Assembly: GCA_019096065.1 (NCBI GenBank)
Contig: JAGUCH010000005.1
Coordinates: 1,798,001-1,862,000 of the forward strand
Length of the DNA: 64,000 nucleotides
Reading direction: 5' to 3'
Source of the DNA: Paracyclopina nana
Lineage: Eukaryota; Arthropoda; Copepoda; Cyclopoida; Cyclopettidae
The notes beneath the pieces were generated by a model. The model was not told where the DNA came from and searched no databases. It saw only the letters and a program-made list of their open reading frames with translations. The position numbers were made by a program, and so were the translations under genes. Below, piece after piece: positions 56,689 to 64,000 of this stretch; the first letter of the stretch is position 1, and each line of letters begins with the position of its first letter.

Positions 56689-58259
56689 ATGAAGGAACCT
56701 CACGTTTTGGAGCTGCTTTGGCACAGTTGCTACAGTTATGAGCACATTTTGCAGCAGATATTTCTGCACCTGGACAGCATCACTCTACGTAATTTGAAAC
56801 TAGCCTCCCTTGGCATGAGGGACTTTGTGGACCGGTCTCTGTGGCGGAATTCCCGAGCTAAAAAGAGCCTCCAATCCAGGCTTAAAACCAGGTATGGAAA
56901 TGAGCCTAAGGACGTACTATGAATTTTGTACTTGGTGAGCTAAACTAATTTCCTCAAGTTGGATGACTCGTCAAGATGCGGAAGAGTCGGCTTTCCAATG
57001 CTCTGATGATGTGTACGACATGAAAATTTGCAAAGATGCAATTATTTGCGGGCTAAGAAATGGCACAGTGGAAATCTGGAATAAACGCACCATGAAAAAG
57101 GAGCTTTCACTCGAAGATCAGCACGGAAGCGTTCTCGTAAAGAAAGCTATAAATTGCCTTAAATAAACATCAACATTACCTTTTCTCCACTTTGAAGGTG
57201 GATGCAAATGACCTAATTGTGGCCGGAGCTTCGAGCGATTCAACAGTTTGTGTGTGGGACAGGCACACTGGAGAGCTAAAGGGTGAGCCACAAAAAACGC
57301 AAAAACTATAGTATCTGTCACGTAGTCATTTTTTCGTAGAGGTTTTTTACCATCACCGAGCCTCAGTGTGGGGAATTCGAATTCAGGATGGCTTTCTCGT
57401 TACTGGTTCCATGGATGGCACGATTGCTCTGATTGACATTGACACCATGCAAATTAGAAAGCATTTCATGGCTCACCAAAACGAGTGGGGAAGTAAGTGG
57501 GCATTTCCGCTGGCATCTCCCTTCAAATGCCAATTAATGACAGCAGTTTCAGATTTAGATACGTCACATCAAGTGATTGTGACTGGATGCTTTGATCGGC
57601 TGATCCGAGTGTGGTCGTTTCCGGACTGCGCCCTCCAATTGACCCTGGAAGTGAAACATGCGGCCAATTGTGTGAGCGTGTGCCGTGACCTCGTGGCCTC
57701 GTGTTCCAGAACGGGCAGGTCCATTGGTATACCCAATGTCATGATTTGGAACATACATAGTGGCCAGCTAATCCGGGCATTAGAGCTTCCAAGTGCATGT
57801 TTTGTCAAGGTAAACAGCATCTTTTTTGTGTGCTTCTCAAAGGATTAAAGTGACAGACAACTTCTAATTGAAACATTGCGCAACAAAAGGATGAATGTCA
57901 ATATTTTTTGCTTATTCCTTCAACGATAAAAAATAGGCTGCCAAAAAATGAAAAGGCTCAAATATGTTATCTTTTAGCTGGATTGTGATAAGCTGGTCAC
58001 TTTGGTGGCTGCTGGAGATGGTATTATCGGAGAGCATCATATTGTCAAATGGCCAATTGCAAAAATCATGGTGTTGTACAGGCCAAACGATCTGACCAAA
58101 AATGATCAGCTTGGAGCCACGTGGGACGTCCGGAAGAACAAGACAGAGATCCTGCTCCGGTATCAACACACTCCGGCTGTCATTGCCAGCAGGACAATGC
58201 TGGTGTACTCCCAGCCAAGGACGAGAGGAATGTGTTCAGTTTTGGACTTTTGGCCTTGA
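56689..58259 (+). CDS. F-box/WD40-repeat protein
   Basis: Likely substrate receptor of an SCF ubiquitin ligase. Six exons, 56689-56891, 56959-57136, 57198-57282, 57340-57492, 57547-57809 and 57978-58259, give 387 residues. The F-box is at about residues 12-55 ('YEHILQQIFLHLDSITLRNL', 'DFVDRSLWR'). WD-type blades follow: 'YDMKICKDAIICGLRNGTVEIW', shortened; 'LIVAGASSDSTVCVWDRHTG'; 'DGFLVTGSMDGTIALIDI'; 'VIVTGCFDRLIRVWSF'; 'VMIWNIHSGQLIRAL'. The repeats are degenerate. I cannot match it to a named FBXW orthologue, and the substrate is unknown. The exon 5 acceptor (ACAGCAG|TTTCAG) has a nearby alternative, but only the chosen one keeps the phase. Confidence 0.83.
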
Positions 58260-61200
58260 GAAGAATGGTGCTTTCTATTTTTGACAACTTCAATTGAATT
58301 TGAAATAGGAAGCTGCAAAAAATCTTTGCAATTTTGCAATGTTTCCAATCCAAAATGACAAAAAAAGTACGGCCGACAGCTTATCACTTTCTGGCCTAAG
58401 CTAATAATTAATCAAGGTTATGCAACTCACCTCTGTTATTTTTCCGCCATGTCATCTATCCTAAGGCTCTCAAAAAACTCCCAAGTCTGAATCATCATCA
58501 GGTTGAAAAACATTCACAGTACAAGAACTTAGCCGACGACTCAAGCCCGAATGCCCGAGAGAATACACTTTTACTTCAGCTGTGAGCTATTTTGTACGTT
58601 GCTCACAACTAGTCGCATAGCTACCAGATGTTTTTGGTGAAAAATGCCACACTTCTATTACAAACAGCCCGGGTTGGCGTGGTCATAAAAAATTGGCTGA
58701 AAATAGCAAACCAGGGCCATCCTCTATGACATTTCTAGACGGAAGTATGCAAGTTAATTCACTAAACTTATTTTAGTTCTTTCGTCATTTTGCAGTGGCG
58801 CTTATGCTGCTTGCTTCAATGAAAAAGCGGGAAATTCAAATTTAGATTTTAGCGCCAATTTTTTAGTGCTCGAGTGGGAGGAGCCTGTTAATCAGCTTTA
58901 CCAGACATGGATTTTTTACTTCAAGAATTGCTTAAATATGGCGTTTTTTATCATCTGACTGCTTTTTCGTGAAACTCACGATTCAAAGAACTCTACTTTT
59001 TTCGTCAGAAGCCCTTCCATAGCATAGTCAGATGAAGTGTAGAAGTACAGCTGAGATAAGGGGTCGCCTTACATTAAAGATCGTCTCGTAGCAAACATTC
59101 TTTTAAAGAAGAGAAATGTCCAATTAAATAAAGAAAGGCGCAAAACACGCTATTTAACGGAAAATCCCTGGTTAAGCTCGCGAAACCTGTAGCAATAATT
59201 GCATCCGAAATGTTCATGATGATCCTAGAAAGCCATTTGAAAGGCACATCACTTGCTTTCTTCTCGAAAGAGATTGGTTTCGACTTTGATTGAAACCCTC
59301 CAGAAATCTTAGTATAGCAGTAGTAGTTCTTACATCTTCTCCCCTTTTTAGCTTTTGTAACAAGCCTGAATGCCACTCTAGCTTCTAATATGGTACCATT
59401 CAAGACAGGCTCTCCAATAGATTAACCTATCAATTGCACAGAAAAAAAGGCATGTATAAATTAAGGATATTATTTAGCAAGCTTAAAATTCTGTCCACTG
59501 TCTCAGATCAGTTTCTCAGCCTGATTGGCAATAAAATCTTTTTATTAGGACGGCCCTGTCCAATTTTTTGGCACACTCCTGATGTAAGAGCCTGTAAAGT
59601 TGGTAACCAATTCTCATTTTCCCTTTCAACCTGATCTTCTTATTGCCAAAGAAGGAGAGAGAGAACTTTCTTCCATTTCCTCACAATTTCCTAGTTATCC
59701 TGGCTGACCAAAAAGGAGAAAAAATACAGCATCTTGCCTATTTGCTCATTTGCTTACTACAATAAATGGACAAAAGATCATCAAGAGAAGCCCCCTTACA
59801 ATCTCAGCAGTAGCAATAGCCTTATGGTGGTTTAAGTACCCACTTCAGAAGCTTCTGCTGCTTTTTGATGACAATGCAAAATCCTCATCTGAAAGCACCA
59901 CCCAAATCACAAAAGAAGACCAGTATTCTCTTATGTATTCACATATATAGTACAGTGCATTATGTCATGAGGCATAATTCCTCAAGCTCTCTGTGATGAA
60001 ATTGATGAAGTTATCAAATTGAGTCAAGCTACCCACAAAGTAGGGCTTGTAATAAGCTTCTTTCCTTGCTTTTGTCCTCATATACTAGATGTGGCCATTG
60101 TTCATCTACCATCCCTGAAATTCTAGGTGTAGAAAAGTGGGCTATTTTTTGGGTTCCACTAAACGGATTGATGTGCCCATGAACAGTCCATTTGGGAGAG
60201 ATGGAGACCAATTTTTCAAGCCAATTTCAGCCATTGTCCATCAACTTATGTTTGTGGGGAGAGGGGTAGATTTCGTCAATGTTGTCAACCAAGCCAAAGT
60301 ATTATAGTTGTACAACATGTGCGCAAAATTGCAACATCTCTGATCAGAGGGGAAATCAAGCCGATTTCACCCACAAACTTTTAAAAAAATTCAGCCCATT
60401 TGTGGCTCGTTTTGGCTGTTTTGACTACTAAATGGCTTTAAATGAGGATTATATTCTATGGCTTTTGTTTGAGCAATTTCGGACCATTTAGGGATATTTT
60501 AGGGTTGGTTTTTGGCATGTGGAGAGAATTTACTACTAATTGGAAATTGATAACATCAATTCTATGGGTATTCAATTGACCCCTGGATTCTGCCACAAAA
60601 GTACTGGGTGTGCCAGGAGAAAATTGGTCTGTCTTCGCACCAATTGATTATTGATCTTTTGGTGGTTAACGAGATTTGCAAGATGATTAGTCACCCTGTA
60701 AACAAGAGAAGATGCTTTGGTAGCACAGCAGTAGTAGCAAAAATGGAAAGGAAATCTATCTATTGTCTGCCATTGGCGAGCAAGATCACTGGATTTCCCC
60801 CATTTCTTGTACATCTAACACACTGGGCTGAGTGGCGCCAATCTTGCATAAGGGCTGCATCAGCTTTTAATCGTTCAGACCAGTGTGCAAGTAGACCATA
60901 AAGATCTCATCCCCCAATTGTTGGCTCTAGTTGTTCCCTCGGGCTTTCTAATCTTGATAACCAGCTTGAGTTTCGATAGCAAGCGCGCTATGAACGCTAC
61001 TGCGCGCCAAGCGCGCGCTGTGCTGCTATAAAGAATCTTTTATGCACAAAAAACGTGGACAAGATAGCTACCAGGACCATAAACAGACATATTTTTCCTC
61101 CCTTACTTATCCAGAAGAAGATAAAGGCAGCCCAAATTGCCCCCAAAGACTTGGCAGCTTTTTAAGCCAGAGAATCAGGCAAAGGTGATAAAGACACAAA

Positions 61201-64000
61201 AGGCACCAATTTATGCAGCCAAATAGTATTTTCTGTCAGAAAAAGCCAGTTCACTGTCAATAGTTCTCAATTGAAAGGAGTCTTCTTCTTCGACTGTTTT
61301 ATGGGCCAATTGCAAAAGTTTTTCAACCAAGTTTTTGTGTGAGTGTGCAAGGCGCAAGATTCATCACTTCCGGCTTTCCCAGCTTCCAAAAGCCACTACA
61401 GTATAGCATATAGCACTCATGCTTTTGGTGGAAATAAAGGCTCAGTAGAATACTGTGGCCACCACAGCCATTCTTTCAATATAAACCTGAAAGAAAAAAG
61501 ACCTGGGATAGCACAATCATTATCTAGAGCCTTTTTTGACTGGCGTTCTCAACTATACCTTTTTCGTAGCCGAAATTCTCAAATACACTTGAAATACATT
61601 TTTGAAGCAGAATTGTTTTCTGGCCCACATCCATGGTGGTTTTTGGGTCAAATACTTGGGATACAGAGAAAAAAGTAAAATACATTATACATTACACTAT
61701 GTGTAATCAGTTGGATGGCTCATGGTTTACAGCTGCTGCTGGGGCTTTTTTTGCCACTTCAGAAAATAATGAGCCCATCTTGTGTTTTGTAGCCACAAGA
61801 AAAAGCTGCAGCTGAGATTTTTCTTCCCTCTACTACGTAGTTATATACCACGACGATTTTATAGTATGCTGCTACATTGCTTTAGCAGCCAAAAAGCTGT
61901 TCTTCTTCCTCCCTTCGTTGTACGACAAAGGAGAAGAGAGGACGACGGGTTTAATTCAATTCCAGCCAAAGTTTGCACATTATCATGTCCCATTGTTGTT
62001 GTCCCTCCACAAAAGGAAAATCAGCTAATCTAAAAATGGGCCAGAAAGTCTCCATTTCCAAGCTGCACCAATAGATACTCCAAAATACAGGAGGCATAAT
62101 TGTATTCACTAGTCATCCATGTATTATGCTACAATGTGTATGTATCGGATACATATCTTGGAGAACGCAAAACAAACAAGCCACTTATGCGGTATTATCC
62201 ACTTGCACTTGTACCATTAATGTATCCCATCCCATAAAATACAGCTTATATTATTTGCAGCTGACATTCGTGCGACATGGGTCATATCTTCCATCATTTA
62301 CTGTCTTGTTCAGGCTTTTACAGCCGCTGCTGGGATAAAGCCATAAAAGCCTGGCTAACTTTTGAGCTGCACCAAGATATGTCACGTTTGCATGCTCAAC
62401 TGCTCACCATGCTCACTTTGCTCGTACATGGGGATGACTCACCATCTTAGAGCCACCCTAGTTCCTCTATGTTACTTCCTACTTCTCCAGACAACCACTG
62501 CACAGCGGGGCTTTCCCTATCAAAACCCTTTTTAGCCCACAATTCAAATGTGACTCTTTAGAATTCATATTGCAAGGGAGCCATTCTGGATTCGAGTTTT
62601 TTATGCGGATTTGACCCCAGTATGCCCAGCTTCTTCTCCTATAGAAATGATGCCATAATTCATCAAGCACTCAGTACTGATGGAGTAATGAGGTGAAGGG
62701 AAAACTGACTAAACCTTGACTTTTGAGCTCACAACTTTCTTGAGGGAAAAACCATGTCAGCTTTTGTTACGTGGCACAAAAAGGAGATTTTATAGGATCC
62801 ATGCAAGGGAAAAATGGCATCATTAATGATGGAAGATGATCTCATCTCATCATTATTGATGAATAAGCACTGAAACATCAAGCTTCTTTATTACAGCTGT
62901 GAATATATAAGCTCATTGAGCTTTAGTGCTTTTTTCAAGAAAAGCTATAGCTGATTTGGCCTTGACAACACTTTTGGCACACAATAGCAGAAGATGGATC
63001 AGGAGTATTTGTTTCTTTGTAGGGAAAACAAATGAATATGCAGCAAGGAAATGATTGTTTTATAGCAAAAGGCATCCTTTTACAAATCACCTGGGATGTC
63101 CCAGCTTTTGATAGATTATGGGAGAGCAGAGAACACAAAAAATGGAACAACCAAATTATTTATTCATTTGTGCTGCAGATATCACAATCTGGATCTATTT
63201 GACCTAGAAATATTTTGAATTTTCGGTACTAGCACGGCCTTCTAAGGCGATGATGCAGCAACCAAAACGTAAACAAACTAACCAAGCGCTTTAATAAAAT
63301 GAAAGAAAGTTAGAGTAGAGATCTGGGTTGTATCATTCTGGAATGATAATGACAACTTAGGGATGTCATTGCCAGTGGGAGTTTTATCTGCAGTATTTTC
63401 TAGTCTTTCTTTGCTTGCCTATCTTCACAGTTTCCAGTTTGAAATGACAGTGTGTTTAACTCATTTTTTTGGATGCTTAGGGGGCAGAAATATATGATGT
63501 AATGCTACACAAAAGAGAAAGCCAGATATTAAGAAATTAATCGGATTTTTAAGGAGTGGATCTTCTCCCCCCTACTGAGAGCTCTCAGCATGAATCATCA
63601 TGTCTTTGAATAGACAGATTGACAGAATGGACGAAAATCACTGAAAGATGAGCGCACATCACACTCAATTTGCACTTTCTCACACAATTCTTATATGATG
63701 AAACTCTTTTGCTGGATTGCAGAGCAGCAAATCAAAGTCAGGAAATGATTTCTCGCGATTCAGATGATGGAGCATGTCAGAATTGGTGAGAAATTGATGG
63801 AGACATTTTTGGCACTAATGAGATGGGAGCATCTAGTAGCGCTGTCCTCATCTGGTAACGATGAAACCAGCTGAGAAACGTAAACAAAAACAAATACCTC
63901 GCGTGCGTGCGTGTTTTCGGATCCCTGTAAAATCTTCTTCATCTTTAAAGTAAAAATCCGGGTAAGTTTTTCCAAATATTTTTACTACAATCCAAATTTT
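58260..64000. other. Gene-free right end of the window
   Basis: About 5.7 kb with no recognisable coding exon on either strand. The part from about 59.4 to 63.6 kb is poor in CpG and rich in short purine or pyrimidine runs. Near the right edge (about 63840-63962) the sequence becomes CpG-richer and ends in CCGG|GTAAGT, which could be the donor of a noncoding first exon of a gene beyond the window. Otherwise I see nothing in it. Confidence 0.4.

Noticed and set aside
61343..61678. 111-residue open frame in the gene-free right end
   Set aside because: No recognisable domain, no splice continuity, and base composition like the surrounding intergenic DNA.

Overview
The window is nuclear DNA of an animal, almost certainly an arthropod. 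Genes are split by short GT-AG introns (many 50-150 bp, a few of 1-2 kb). The set includes a homeobox gene of the rough type, a CAPA/pyrokinin-type neuropeptide receptor, an AA15 lytic chitin monooxygenase, a four-domain Fasciclin-1 pair and an inactive rhomboid (iRhom). Nothing in the sequence fixes the order; a non-insect arthropod such as a small crustacean is possible but is only inference. I rebuilt exon chains by hand from splice sites, reading phase and protein-family continuity. Every complete chain closes in frame, which is the main support for the models.

Layout. 0-6.7 kb: two Fasciclin-1 paralogues on the minus strand, flanking a TPD52-family gene on the plus strand. 9.8-10.7 kb: an orphan seven-helix membrane protein. 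12.3-14.8 kb: head-to-head ribosomal protein genes RPL9 and RPL18; RPL18 carries a related box C/D snoRNA of U43 type in each of two introns. 15.4-18.9 kb: a membrane-anchored TTLL-type ligase, convergent with a mitochondrial enoyl-CoA delta isomerase whose only intron holds a complete intronless OSTF1 gene. 19.7-29.3 kb: a 14-exon iRhom gene. 32.5-34.0 kb: the AA15 LPMO. 37.0-40.2 kb: rough. 45.6-48.6 kb: a Gal3ST-type carbohydrate sulfotransferase, convergent with the neuropeptide GPCR (49.0-53.7 kb). 56.7-58.3 kb: an F-box/WD40 protein. 58.3-64 kb: no recognisable gene.

The non-genic part is rich in small non-autonomous DNA elements. I define boundaries, terminal inverted repeats and often target-site duplications for about ten: a foldback-like element whose arms are 15-bp minisatellites, an AAGCTT-rich element with a 10-bp target duplication, a TTAA-flanked palindromic family with a nested insertion, a TA-flanked 274-bp pair, a TTA-flanked 485-bp element, a 364-bp family, and a short dispersed hairpin sharing a 13-mer. 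Two structures at the sulfotransferase/GPCR junction stand out: a 272-bp-arm hairpin inside the last sulfotransferase intron, and a tandem duplication that copied the terminal exons of both convergent genes and left two decayed inner copies.

The genes do not form one pathway. They form a typical mix of cell adhesion (Fas1), trafficking and signalling (TPD52, iRhom, OSTF1, GPCR), translation (RPL9, RPL18, snoRNAs), metabolism (ECI2), chitin and glycan biology (LPMO, Gal3ST) and development (rough). I found no cluster that amounts to a new multigene system. The most unusual items are the snoRNA pair, the nested OSTF1 gene, the junction duplication and the foldback-type elements.
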